From Campylobacter jejuni subsp. jejuni 414 (GTDB lineage Bacteria > Campylobacterota > Campylobacteria > Campylobacterales > Campylobacteraceae): a stretch of DNA of 64,000 bases. The stretch lies in the NCBI GenBank assembly GCA_000163995.1, contig CM000855.1, positions 1,551,010-1,615,009 on the forward strand, written 5' to 3'. This document shows positions 1-9,100 of the stretch, piece by piece; the first letter of the stretch is position 1; each line of letters opens with the position of its first letter. Under the pieces are notes generated by a model that had not been told where the DNA came from, ran no database searches, and worked only from the letters and a program-made list of their open reading frames with translations. The position numbers were made by a program, and so were the translations under genes.

Positions 1-105
1 AAGTCCAGCACTAATAGGTAACAAAAGTACGCCAGCCCCAATAGCTGTTCCAAAAAGAGATAAAACCCATCTTGTATCGTGACTAGTCCATTTAGGAGTA
101 TTCAT
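1..105 (-). CDS. sdaC: Serine/amino acid transporter SdaC, N-terminal fragment
   Basis: Only the first 35 codons lie in the window; the gene runs off the left edge. The start ATG (103-105) is preceded by AAGGAAG on the minus strand. The visible peptide has a short polar head and then the first membrane segment, with the motif [13 protein letters not shown], typical of the hydroxy/aromatic amino acid permease family (inner-membrane H+ or Na+ symporters, SdaC/TdcC). By position it matches Cj1625c, the serine importer that works with serine dehydratase SdaA, next door in C. jejuni. Family call is good; substrate is inferred from synteny. Confidence 0.8.
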   Translation of the reverse strand, partial: MNTPKWTSHDTRWVLSLFGTAIGAGVLLLPISAGL

Positions 106-300
106 TATTCTTCCTTAAAAATTTAAGATTGTATCTTTTTATATTTTATCAAAATATTTATAAATAATTATTTTTTAAAAAAATATTTTAAATCTTATGT
201 AACATTTTGTAAATTTAATTTTATAAAAAACAATCACTTGCATTAATTTAAAGTATTATTTTAAAGGTAAATATATTTTTAATTTTATAATCAAAAAATA

Positions 301-328
301 AAATTTGGAAGACTATGCTTCCAAATTT
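301..328 (-). terminator. Rho-independent terminator after the PepSY-like gene
   Basis: Perfect 11-bp inverted repeat (AAATTTGGAAG at 301-311, CTTCCAAATTT at 318-328) with a 6-base loop. Read on the minus strand the second arm runs into a T-rich tract (TTTTATTTTTTG). It lies about 27 bases beyond the stop of the minus-strand gene ending at 356. Confidence 0.75.
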
Positions 329-355
329 TCTAAGGAAGTTAAAATTTTCAAAAAA

Positions 356-772
356 TTAATCTAATTTTTGACCTAGGACATTTCCTTGCATATCTGTATA
401 AACCTTTATGTTGTTATTAAACTTAAATTTATAACCGTTAATTTCTTTATCTACTTCAAGAATTTGAGCATTTGGCTGAGTTGCGCTCACTTTTTCCATA
501 ACACTAGGTAAAATAGTATGCGGCAAAGCCTTGTATTTTCCATCAACTTCTTTCCACTCTCCATTGATCATAAAATCAATTTCAGTACCATCGTTTAAAA
601 TCACATCATAAGAATCTATATCTTTTTTTACTAAACTAATTTGAGCGGTTTTAAAATTTTTAGAAATAAATTCTTTAGCATTATTTGGAAGTTCACTCGC
701 AGGAACAACCATATCTTTAGCCAAAAGCACCGTAGCACTCAACAAAGCAAGTAAAGTTAATTTTGCTTTCAT
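356..772 (-). CDS. PepSY-like periplasmic protein (Cj1626c-like)
   Basis: 138 residues. A clear Sec signal peptide (MKAKLTLLALLSATVLLA, cleavage probably before KD) is followed by two short repeats of similar architecture: residues about 25-75 (PNNAKEFISKNF...ISLVKKDIDSYDVILNDGTEIDF) and 83-138 (LPSVMEKV...ILEVDKEINGYKFKFNNNIKVYTD). This helix-then-beta pattern is that of the PepSY-like family (PF11396), periplasmic proteins of largely unknown role. It sits between sdaC and the divergent exbB-exbD-tonB operon and has its own terminator. Function in the cell is unknown. Confidence 0.75.
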   Translation of the reverse strand: MKAKLTLLALLSATVLLAKDMVVPASELPNNAKEFISKNFKTAQISLVKKDIDSYDVILNDGTEIDFMINGEWKEVDGKYKALPHTILPSVMEKVSATQPNAQILEVDKEINGYKFKFNNNIKVYTDMQGNVLGQKLD

Positions 773-858
773 AAATTTCTCCTTTTTTTGTTTTAGTCGG
801 TGAAAGTTTAACTTAAAATTGTGAAGTGAATGTGAAACCTAAAAAATAATTTTTAAGC

Positions 859-894
859 TTTTATTTTCAAGGCTTGTGCCTTGACTTTTAAAAG
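859..894. promoter_or_regulatory. Inverted repeat in the divergent PepSY/exbB intergenic region
   Basis: TCAAGGC (867-873), TTGT loop, GCCTTGA (878-884) form a perfect 7-bp stem, extended imperfectly by CTTTTA (859-864) and TAAAAG (889-894). It lies between two divergent genes, where a terminator is not expected, so it may be an operator, a short RNA hairpin or a leftover terminator. Role not known. Confidence 0.4.
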
Positions 895-923
895 ATAAAA
901 ACTATGAAACAAAAATTTCTTAA

Positions 924-972
924 ATTATGATAATTGATATTAATTATAAATTTATTTTTTATATAGTATAAT
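924..972 (+). promoter_or_regulatory. Fur box and sigma-70 promoter of exbB-exbD-tonB
   Basis: The stretch around 924-947 (ATTATGATAATTGATATTAATTAT) is a near-palindrome of the NATWAT/GATAAT type seen in Fur boxes. Just downstream, TATAAT (967-972), preceded by the T/A-rich run usual in Campylobacter sigma-70 promoters, is a good -10 box. The arrangement fits iron-repressed transcription of the TonB system. Call is by eye against the general Fur consensus. Confidence 0.6.
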
Positions 973-1007
973 TTTTTAAATTTATAAGTATATTTTTGGA
1001 GAAAAGT

Positions 1008-1433
1008 GTGGAATTTCTGAAAAATTATATCGACTTAATTATCTTTTTAATTCTTGGAATTATGGCATTTATAGCCTTTTGGTGTGCGATAGAAAGAATA
1101 CTATTTTTTAGAAAAATTAACTTTAAAAATTATGAAAATCAAGAGCAATTTGATGATGCAATTAGTGAAAATTTAACCACTATATATATTATTTATTCTA
1201 ATGCCCCTTATATAGGACTTTTAGGTACTGTAATAGGCATCATGGTTACATTTTATGAAATGGGCTTAACAGGCAATATAGATGTCAAATCCATAGTTGT
1301 AGGACTTTCCTTAGCTCTTAAAGCTACAGCTTTAGGACTTCTGGTTGCTATTCCTGCTTTAATGGCTTACAATGCATTACTTAGAAAAGTTTCTCTCCTA
1401 AGCAATGCTTATAAGGCAAATAAAAATGCTTAA
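1008..1433 (+). CDS. exbB: ExbB proton-channel subunit of a TonB system
   Basis: 141 residues if it starts at GTG 1008, which has GGAG six bases upstream; a TTG at 996 is an alternative but overlaps the ribosome site. Three membrane segments are visible (about residues 8-28, 60-80 and 98-118), with the MotA/TolQ/ExbB core around APYIGLLGTVIGIMVTF and the last helix LKATALGLLVAIPALMAYN. With ExbD it forms the inner-membrane proton channel that energises TonB. It is the first gene of a Fur-type operon and overlaps exbD. By position Cj1628 (exbB2). Confidence 0.92.
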   Translation: MEFLKNYIDLIIFLILGIMAFIAFWCAIERILFFRKINFKNYENQEQFDDAISENLTTIYIIYSNAPYIGLLGTVIGIMVTFYEMGLTGNIDVKSIVVGLSLALKATALGLLVAIPALMAYNALLRKVSLLSNAYKANKNA

Positions 1434-1815
1434 ACTACCCAAAAATGAAGGTTTAAATATAGTTCCATTCATAGATATTATGCTTGTTTTACTTGCTATA
1501 GTACTTAGCATTTCAACCTTTATTGCACATGGAAAAATTCAAATTTCGCTTCCTTCAAGTGAAAATGCTACCAATATAAGTGATAATGAAAAAAAACTTC
1601 TTATAATCATAGATGAAAAAAATACTTTTTATTTAAATGACAAATTAGCCAGTTTAAACGAAGTTAAAAATGCTATTTTTTCACTTGATAAAAAAACCAT
1701 AGTAGAACTAAAAAGCGACAAAAATGCTAAATTTGAAAGCTTTGTAAAAATTATAGATTTTTTAAAAGCCAAAGAACATGAAAATTTTCAGATTCTTACT
1801 GAGAAAAACAAATGA
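1426..1815 (+). CDS. exbD: ExbD subunit of a TonB system
   Basis: 129 residues from the ATG at 1426, which overlaps the end of exbB; an upstream in-frame start exists at 1405 but would add an unlikely head. One N-terminal membrane helix carries the conserved proton-translocating aspartate (VPFIDIMLVLLAIVLSISTF); the rest is the periplasmic domain. It pairs with ExbB and TonB. The stop overlaps the tonB ATG (ATGA), so the three are almost surely translationally coupled. By position Cj1629 (exbD2). Confidence 0.92.
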   Translation: MLKLPKNEGLNIVPFIDIMLVLLAIVLSISTFIAHGKIQISLPSSENATNISDNEKKLLIIIDEKNTFYLNDKLASLNEVKNAIFSLDKKTIVELKSDKNAKFESFVKIIDFLKAKEHENFQILTEKNK

Positions 1816-2483
1816 AAACTTTATTTTTAAATCATAAATATCAAGCTTCTTATATAACTTTTATAATCTTTATACCTTTACTTTTTGTCATTTTTTATTC
1901 AAATGAATTTTTTAAAATGGAAATCAAAAATGAAGATTCCTTTTCTTTAGCAATAAAACAATTTACACAAACCAATCTAATAAAAGAGACTAAATCAGCA
2001 GACCCTATTATAGAACCAATCAAACCAAAACCTCAGCCAAAGGCTATTAAAACAAAACCTGAGAAAATTCAAAAAAAGGTGAAAAACATACCGCCACATC
2101 CAATACCAAATAAAACACCTATAACACCGACTCAAGAAGTTAAAACTTTTACAAAAACAAACAATGCAAATCTTAATCCCAAGATTACCCAATTAACACA
2201 AGGAAAAGATAATCATCCTGTATTAAAGGAAATCGAACAAGCTATACAACAAGCACAATTTTATCCAAGACAAGCAAAAAAAATGCGTATGCAAGGAACT
2301 GTAAAGATAGAATTTTTATGGAAAGAAAATAAAACTCTAGCAGATTTAAAAATCATTGAAAGTTCAGGATATGATTTGCTGGATAAAAGTGCTTTAGAAA
2401 GCATACGCAAAGCTTCTGTTTTTTTTCCTTCTTATGAAAACGATTTAAGGATAGTTTTACCTATAAGCTATAATTTAAGTTAA
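1812..2483 (+). CDS. tonB: TonB energy transducer
   Basis: 223 residues. N-terminal membrane anchor (about 13-32), a long Pro/Lys-rich periplasmic spacer (about 68-115, with KPKPQPKAIKTKPEK), and a C-terminal TonB domain (about 135-223) with the family motif YPRQAKKMRMQGTVKIEFLW and LKIIESSGYDLLDKSALESI. It couples the ExbB-ExbD proton channel to outer-membrane siderophore and haem receptors. Third gene of the operon, ATG overlapping the exbD stop. By position Cj1630 (tonB2). Its 3' end overlaps by nine bases a small minus-strand reading frame. Confidence 0.93.
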   Translation: MKTLFLNHKYQASYITFIIFIPLLFVIFYSNEFFKMEIKNEDSFSLAIKQFTQTNLIKETKSADPIIEPIKPKPQPKAIKTKPEKIQKKVKNIPPHPIPNKTPITPTQEVKTFTKTNNANLNPKITQLTQGKDNHPVLKEIEQAIQQAQFYPRQAKKMRMQGTVKIEFLWKENKTLADLKIIESSGYDLLDKSALESIRKASVFFPSYENDLRIVLPISYNLS

Positions 2484-2627
2484 TTTATCAATAGTACCCA
2501 AACTCTCATAATCTATTTCTTTTTGTAAATCCGAATTTAAATTTTTACTCAAATCATCTAAATCTTTTTGCTTTAACTGCTCGTATTCATCAGGATATTT
2601 TTGCTTTAATTCCAAAAGTTCTTGCAT
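2475..2627 (-). CDS. Small hydrophilic ORF, 50 residues, possibly a remnant
   Basis: Reads MQELLELKQKYPDEYEQLKQ at its start and is Lys/Glu/Asp-rich throughout, probably helical. It begins two bases after the stop of the decayed gene upstream on the same strand and shows no clear ribosome binding site, so it would depend on coupling. It overlaps the last nine bases of tonB. The composition resembles that of the pseudogene before it, so it may be a companion gene or the last piece of the same locus (Cj1631c/Cj1632c region). Function unknown. Confidence 0.4.
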   Translation of the reverse strand: MQELLELKQKYPDEYEQLKQKDLDDLSKNLNSDLQKEIDYESLGTIDKLT

Positions 2628-2629
2628 AT

Positions 2630-3424
2630 TTAAGCACTAAATCCTTGTTCTAAAGCTTTATCTTTAAGACTGGAATTTTCTTGTTCATCTTGAGCATCAT
2701 CAATAGCATTTTGCATTCTTTTGAGTTTTTCTAATAATTGCTTACTTATGAGATTTTCGTTATCAAACATAGCTTGTGTCTTGGCTAAAATCTGCTCTTT
2801 AGAACCATTACTTTCTAAAATAGTAATCTTTCCGTCGGCATTTTTTCAAAGAAAAGCATTCTATAAGTCTCTTTTATACGCGGTATCTGCTCTACTTTTA
2901 CGCTGCCTTTGTGGGTTACTTGCTTTAAGTTTTGCTTGTTCATCTGCACTTAGAGCACTTAGTCCTTTTTCTTTGGCAATTTCAAGCAAATCTTTTTCAT
3001 CCTTTTTCTTTTTAGTGTTTACCTCATCACTTTTTTGCGGATCTGTGGTTTTAGTAGTATCCAAACCACCATCTATTGTATTTTTTATATCTCTTAAAAT
3101 TTCTGTCAAACTTTCTTTTTTCACATTAATTTCATTGACATTTCCATCAAAATTCACATCTTTTTCTATAGCAAAATTAAGTCTAGTTTGTAAATTTGCA
3201 TCTTAACTTAACCCATTTTCACCTTTAAAAGCTAAATTTTGCATTGATTTAATTCTTCTTTATTAATTAATGAATTTGGATTAAAAAATTCACCGCTTAT
3301 TTTTTCAAATCAATTAACAACAAATTCATTAGCTTCACCATTAAGCCTTATTGCACCATCATCTCTAGCAATATAATTAGCATAAGAACCAATAAAATAC
3401 AATAGAGAATAATTTTCTCATAGT
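2630..3424 (-). pseudogene. Decayed hydrophilic protein gene with many frameshifts and stops
   Basis: Reading the minus strand across frames gives one continuous-looking protein: YANYIARDDGAIRLNGEANE, then a stop, then an EFFNPNSLINKEELN segment, a frame change, NLAFKGENGLS, another stop, then the open segment at 2861-3157 (NVNEINVKKESLTEILRDI...), then two more shifts at A-runs (near 2896-2900 and 2846-2851) into ADGKITILESNGSKEQILAK and a final ALEQGFSA stop at 2630. At least two nonsense codons and three indels mean it is dead. No family recognised; acidic/lysine-rich, possibly helical. Corresponds by position to the Cj1631c/Cj1632c region. It occupies almost the whole tonB-to-3555 gap. 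Confidence 0.7.
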
Positions 3425-3555
3425 AAACTTCCAAAAAAATAAAAATACTTTATAATCGCGATCTTAAAATTATTTGATATAATTATAAATTTTGATATCA
3501 ACAAAAAATCAAATTTATTTGTACTAAAAATTAAATTTTAAAAAAGGAAAACATA

Positions 3556-4539
3556 ATGAAAGCACTGGCTCTTTTTAGCGGTGGACTTGATAGTATGCTT
3601 GCGATGAAACTCATCACTGCACAAGGCATAAAAGTTAAAGCTCTAAATATCAACATAGGTTTTGGAAGCACGAGTGATAAAAGCGAGATTATGAAAAAGC
3701 GTGCAGCAATGGTAGATGCTGATTTTGAAATGATAGATGTAAGAAATTCCTATCTTCAAAAAGTACTTTTTAACCCGCAGTATGGTTATGGAAAGCATTT
3801 TAATCCTTGTATAGATTGTCACGCTTTTATGTTTAAAACTGCTCTTGCTATGTTAAAAGAAGAGAATGCAAGCTTTATCATTACAGGAGAAGTCTTAGGA
3901 CAACGCCCTATGAGTCAAAGAAGTGATGCTATGGCAAAGGTTAAAAAACTTGCTCTTGATGAGGAAGATCTAATCTTGCGTCCTATGTGTGCAAAAAATT
4001 TACCTCTAACTAAACCTGAAAGAGAAGGTTGGGTAGATAGAGAAAAACTAGAAGGCATTAGTGGAAGAAGTCGCAAAAGACAACTTGAACTTGCCAAAAT
4101 TTTTGGCTTAGAAGACTTTGAAAGCCCAGGTGGAGGTTGCTTGCTAACTCTTGATAGTTTTGCTAAAAAAATTCGAGATTTCATAGAATTTGATAAAGAT
4201 ATGCAAGTTAATGACGCACAACTTTTAAAATATGGTCGTCATTTAAGATTGCCAAATGGAGCTAAAATGATCATAGGGCGTAACGAATTAGAAAATGAGC
4301 TTTTAAGAAATTTAAAAACGGTAAAGTATGAAGTGATAGAACTTGGAAATTTAATCGGTGCTTATTCAATACTTAGTACAAATGCAGATGAAACAGACTT
4401 AAAACTTGCTTTAAAAATTGCTTTAACTTATACTAAACATAAGATAGGAGAAATTTATGAACTTAAATTTAAAAACCAAAGCTATAAAAGTTTAGCTTTT
4501 GAAGATAAAAAAGAAATCAATCCATTTTTTATTTCTTAA
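3556..4539 (+). CDS. PP-loop ATPase, likely tRNA thiolation-type protein (Cj1633)
   Basis: 327 residues. An N-terminal PP-loop (LFSGGLDSMLAM, residues 6-17) marks an ATP pyrophosphatase of the ThiI/MnmA/TtuA-like group. A PCIDCH motif (about 78-83), a glycine-rich SPGGGCLL (about 191-198) and paired cysteines suggest sulfur transfer or an Fe-S site. Families of this kind activate a tRNA base by adenylation for thiolation; the exact substrate cannot be read from the sequence. Start has AAAGGAAAA eight bases upstream. Its stop lies two bases from the stop of the convergent tpsB. Confidence 0.75.
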   Translation: MKALALFSGGLDSMLAMKLITAQGIKVKALNINIGFGSTSDKSEIMKKRAAMVDADFEMIDVRNSYLQKVLFNPQYGYGKHFNPCIDCHAFMFKTALAMLKEENASFIITGEVLGQRPMSQRSDAMAKVKKLALDEEDLILRPMCAKNLPLTKPEREGWVDREKLEGISGRSRKRQLELAKIFGLEDFESPGGGCLLTLDSFAKKIRDFIEFDKDMQVNDAQLLKYGRHLRLPNGAKMIIGRNELENELLRNLKTVKYEVIELGNLIGAYSILSTNADETDLKLALKIALTYTKHKIGEIYELKFKNQSYKSLAFEDKKEINPFFIS

Positions 4540-4541
4540 AA

Positions 4542-6194
4542 CTAAAAAAATGCAGAAGCTCTAAGATAAATGGGAATTGTTTCACTTGGCATATTGGAAG
4601 ATTTATGTATAGCTTTAGAAGCTGTTAAATTTAAAGAGAAATGATTCAAATTATATCTAAAGCCAAAAGCGACTCCAGCTAAGAAATCTTTATTGGGCAA
4701 AAGATAATCTCCACCATAACCTACATCTATTCCAATAAAAGGTTCTAGCTTTTTTAAATATCTAGGAACATTGAATAATTGCAAATAAACTGTATTATTG
4801 CTATACATTCCATAATCAAGAGCAGCAGAGCTTTCCTTAAATCCTCTAACCGTATATTCATCACCTATTAAAAATTTATTAACATATAGCAAGGGTTCAT
4901 TAGAATAACTCGCACCAAAACTATTCTGATACCAAAATGCTAAATCATCATTTGTATAAAAATTTTTTTGATAACTTAAATTAAAATTCGCTTTATTAAA
5001 TTCAATTTTATATAAAGAATCTCTAGAATCCCTTTTAGAACCTAAAAACGGAACTCCTTTTTCATATTCTAAATTTAAAAACAAAAATCCACCAAATGCT
5101 ACTGTAGAATACTCAATTCCGCTAGCAACACTTGAATATCTACCACTTGAACTCTCTAATCGAAAATTATTAATTTCATTAATATCATCTTTAATATTTA
5201 AATTAGCATAAATTGAAAATTTATCTTTACTTGTGCGATGTAAAATCTTTTTTAACATAATTTTATGTCTTAAGCTTGTATCTTTATTGCGTATAAAAGA
5301 ATTATTATACCCTTCTATCAAATTTCTATTATCACTGTATTGCAAAGAATAAGATAACTGATAGCTTTGTATAGGCAAATTATAACTTGATACATAAACA
5401 TTTTCCCGATCTTTACTCATATTTTTCAATAATCCTTTAATAAAACCAAATCGTATAGAATCATTTAGATTAAAAATATTACTTAAAGAAAGATATGTGC
5501 TAGCTTTATATTCTCCTTTGGCTTTATAGCCACTATTATCGAAGTCTAATATCAGATCAGGTAGCTTTGGTTTAAGATTAATAAATATATCAGAATAACC
5601 ATAATTTTCATTAGCCTTTACCGCAATCTTAACATCCCTTGCACCATTATTTAGATTTTCTATCCCTGTATCCAAATCATAAATATTAAACTTATCACCT
5701 TTTTTTAAAGGCATGCCAAAATCTAATCTTGTTGTATTATTATCTCCATTAAGATATATCTCTCCTACAAAACCATATTCTAAACCAAGAAAAAGTATAT
5801 CATGTTGCAAATCTATCTCATCAATAGTTACACTAGAAGTTGAATAACCTTTTGAAACAATAAAATTGGTAAGTTCTTTAACTATATTATAAATATCACC
5901 AACCGCTAAAGGTTTGTTTATATATTTTTTTAAAATGCTTTCAGCTTGCATGGTAAGCTTATCGTTTTTTTTAAATCGAATTTGTTTAAAAATATAAATT
6001 TTAGATTCAAAGTCTTTATTTTTTAAATACCCATCTTCTTTTTTCTGTTGCTTTTTTTCTAACTCATTAAATTCTTTTTGTATATATAACTGCTGTTGTC
6101 TTTTATCTAGCAAATTAAACATTTTTGTAGAGTCATCTGCTTGCAATAAGCAGATATGACTCATAAGCAAAAAAATGATTTTAAAAAATTTCAC
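4542..6194 (-). CDS. TpsB outer-membrane transporter (FhaC/ShlB/HecB family)
   Basis: 550 residues, usual length for the Omp85-TpsB family. Signal peptide MKFFKIIFLLMSHICLLQA, a Lys/Glu/Gln-rich linker (the plug/linker region), a POTRA-like segment (about 65-210, starting near IYIFKQIRFKKND), and a C-terminal beta-barrel rich in alternating aromatic strands. The family's L6-loop signature is visible as VRGF (about residue 447) followed by LDYGMY, and the protein ends in Phe-Phe, as outer-membrane barrels do. It should secrete TpsA across the outer membrane. Starts with GTG directly after the tpsA TAA, so it relies on coupled translation; no strong ribosome site is seen. The A-then-B gene order is opposite to cdiBA. 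Confidence 0.9.
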   Translation of the reverse strand: MKFFKIIFLLMSHICLLQADDSTKMFNLLDKRQQQLYIQKEFNELEKKQQKKEDGYLKNKDFESKIYIFKQIRFKKNDKLTMQAESILKKYINKPLAVGDIYNIVKELTNFIVSKGYSTSSVTIDEIDLQHDILFLGLEYGFVGEIYLNGDNNTTRLDFGMPLKKGDKFNIYDLDTGIENLNNGARDVKIAVKANENYGYSDIFINLKPKLPDLILDFDNSGYKAKGEYKASTYLSLSNIFNLNDSIRFGFIKGLLKNMSKDRENVYVSSYNLPIQSYQLSYSLQYSDNRNLIEGYNNSFIRNKDTSLRHKIMLKKILHRTSKDKFSIYANLNIKDDINEINNFRLESSSGRYSSVASGIEYSTVAFGGFLFLNLEYEKGVPFLGSKRDSRDSLYKIEFNKANFNLSYQKNFYTNDDLAFWYQNSFGASYSNEPLLYVNKFLIGDEYTVRGFKESSAALDYGMYSNNTVYLQLFNVPRYLKKLEPFIGIDVGYGGDYLLPNKDFLAGVAFGFRYNLNHFSLNLTASKAIHKSSNMPSETIPIYLRASAFF

Positions 6195-9100
6195 TTATAA
6201 CCTTGTAGTTTGAGTGCTTTCATTTACATAAGGCCCATCTGAATTGGACGATTGACCAGTAATCTTACTTATCCCATTTTTTATTTTAGAAGCTGAAGAT
6301 TTGAGATTTATAGCACCTCCTGCCCAAGAATGATCTTGTGTATTTATAGTATTTTGAGTATCTGTACTTATATTGTGATTTTTACTGATATTGATATTTG
6401 CTGCAGAATTAATACTACTTGTTTTATCAATATGATCATTTATCTTAATCACTCCACCAAAACTTTTATTTGTGCCACCACTTAATTTTACCGTAGCTCC
6501 ATCACTTTTCTCATGAATATTTATCTCAGAATTTTTAATTTTTCCATCAACAACTAAATTTCCTTTTTGGCTATCAGAATTTAAAATACCACCTTGCAAC
6601 TTTAAATCTCCATTAACATGAGCATTAATTTCATTTGCTGCACTAATACCACTTTGAGCTGCGATTGCTGTTTTATCTGTTTTAGCGTATCCCATACCTA
6701 AAGTTCCTACAACGCTACCCGTAATAAGATGATTACTTGATAAACCTCCAGCTACTGATGCATCTAACAAAGCACTATATTTTTGGAACTTAGAAGTATC
6801 GGTTAAAGAATTAACTTCCAAATTTCCACCTACATTTAAAACAACATTATTAGAAGTTTTAACATTTGCTCCGTTTAAAACAAAATCTTTACCGGTATTA
6901 ATATTGATATTATTGGCATTAAAATTAGTATTGACAAATTTAGCTTCATTCGATGTAGAATATGATAAACTAACCCAATCTTCAATGCCTTTATCTACAG
7001 TTCCACCATCAATTGCATGATATCCTGCACTTTGTTGATTAGTTATTGCGGCTTCAAAAGAAGTACTAGATGAAGAATTTTTAGATTTAGCAGCATTTAG
7101 AATAACATCATCCTTTGCTTTAATATTAATAACATCGCCATTAGCCTCAACTCCGTTTAAAACAATATTTCCTTTTGTGCTTTCTAAATTTAAATTACCA
7201 CCTGCATTAATTTTAGAAATATTTTCACTAGAACTTTGACTTTTATCTTGATTAAATTTCAAACCTAAAGTTTCGTTAGAGCCTGCATTTACAAGATTAT
7301 TACTTAGTATATTAACAGTATTAGCAAAAGCTTGAGAAGCTAGTATTCCATAGTTTATATCCAAGTTATTATTCTTAGCAACAACATTTTGAACTGATTG
7401 ATTAATAGCAGAAGCTATAGGGCTACTAGTTTCGACTCTTTCTTTAATATATAAGCCAAAACCACTATTATTCTCTGTTTTAGTATTCTCATATTTAGTA
7501 CTTGCAATCCCCCCTGCTCTTAAATTAATATTTTTATCTGCTTCAAAATTAGCTCCACCTATATCCAAAGTATTATTTACATTAATATTAATATTCGAAC
7601 CCTTAACTGCATTAGAAACATAAGTACGCTCCTCGCTTATTTTGTCAGTTTTAGAAAATTCCAAACCAGCTTCTGCACTTCCAAAAAGATCCGATTTAAC
7701 TCCGTCTTGTGTAATGCTATTAGTGTTATTTTTTGGACTAACACTTGATTTATCCTGTGTAAAACTATAATTTACACCAAGGCCATGTCCAGCCAATTCT
7801 AAATTACTATCAGCAAAAACTCCAATAGCAAATGAGTTATTTTTTGTGTGTGTTTTATTTTGTGCTGCTATAAAATCAACATTATCTGCCTTAATATTAA
7901 CATCACCTCCGCTAAATTCACTACCTTTGACAGTTAGATTTTTTTGTGCATTTAAATTTAAATCACCTGATTGAACTTTCGATGAAGATACCAAAGAAGT
8001 ATCTGTATTTACAGAACTTTGTTTATAACCAACAATTGAGCTTGTTGAAGAATGGGCAGAACTTGAAATTTGAGTTTGTCCATTTTCTATTACGATATTT
8101 TTTCCATTTAAATTTGCGGATTTGTTTGCTTGCAAAGTCGAACCTGTAATCGCTATATTACCACTTGTATTAACATTAATATCACCCTTTGAATTTAAAT
8201 TACTACCTACTGATTTTGAAGTTTCTAAATTAGCATTTTCATAACTAGTCTCTATCGATTTTGAATACACGCCGTTAATTTCAACCTTACTAACCTCATG
8301 TGCATCTTTAACATTGACATTATTAGCATTAATATCAATTTTAGAATTAGCAGCAATATTACTGCCTATAATATTAACATCTTTATTAGAGATAATCCCC
8401 ACATTAGAACCTTTGATATTTGTGTTTAAAATTCCATTTATTGTTGTTGCGGTATTTGATTTTTGACTATCTGTATTAACTTCTTCAAATGAAGATAACT
8501 TAGAATAATCATTTTCTATATTCACATTACCATTTTGAGACCTTAAAACAATTTTAGAATCATTAGCACTAGTAGAAATATCACTATTTTTTATATTTAA
8601 ATCTTTCTTAGAATCAATATTAACAATATCATTCCCTTTGATTTCTCCTTTTTTAATTGAATTATAAGAACCTTTTTCATCTATACCTAAAACAGTATCT
8701 ATATTAACATTATTCGCACTTAGATTTATATTTTTTGCGTTTAAATTTGAACTATGTAAACCAATTTCGTTGCTAGCATTGATATTAATCTTACCATTTG
8801 AGGCTATACCGCTTAGCGTAGAATTAAATGACCCTGTATTAATATCTACACCTGCTTTTCCTGCGAGATTGGAATTAATTTGATTATTTGCAATCGTTTC
8901 TTTAGAAAAATAAAGCATAGGAGCTAATACATTTTTATCATTTTGCTTGATTACTACATATAAAATCATATCTTGATCAATGGTTTGATTTTCTGCCAAA
9001 CCTTGCCCTAAATTTAAACCATGTTCATTGGCATATTCTACTCCATTTTCAAACAATTTTTTAATATCTTCTTTACTTAATTTTATATTAGATTGCAATG

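Noticed and set aside
2721-3206. 161-codon plus-strand ORF across the decayed gene
   Set aside because: It is the mirror of a Lys/Glu-rich minus-strand protein; Ser/Phe/Leu-rich composition and no ribosome site show it is an antisense shadow.
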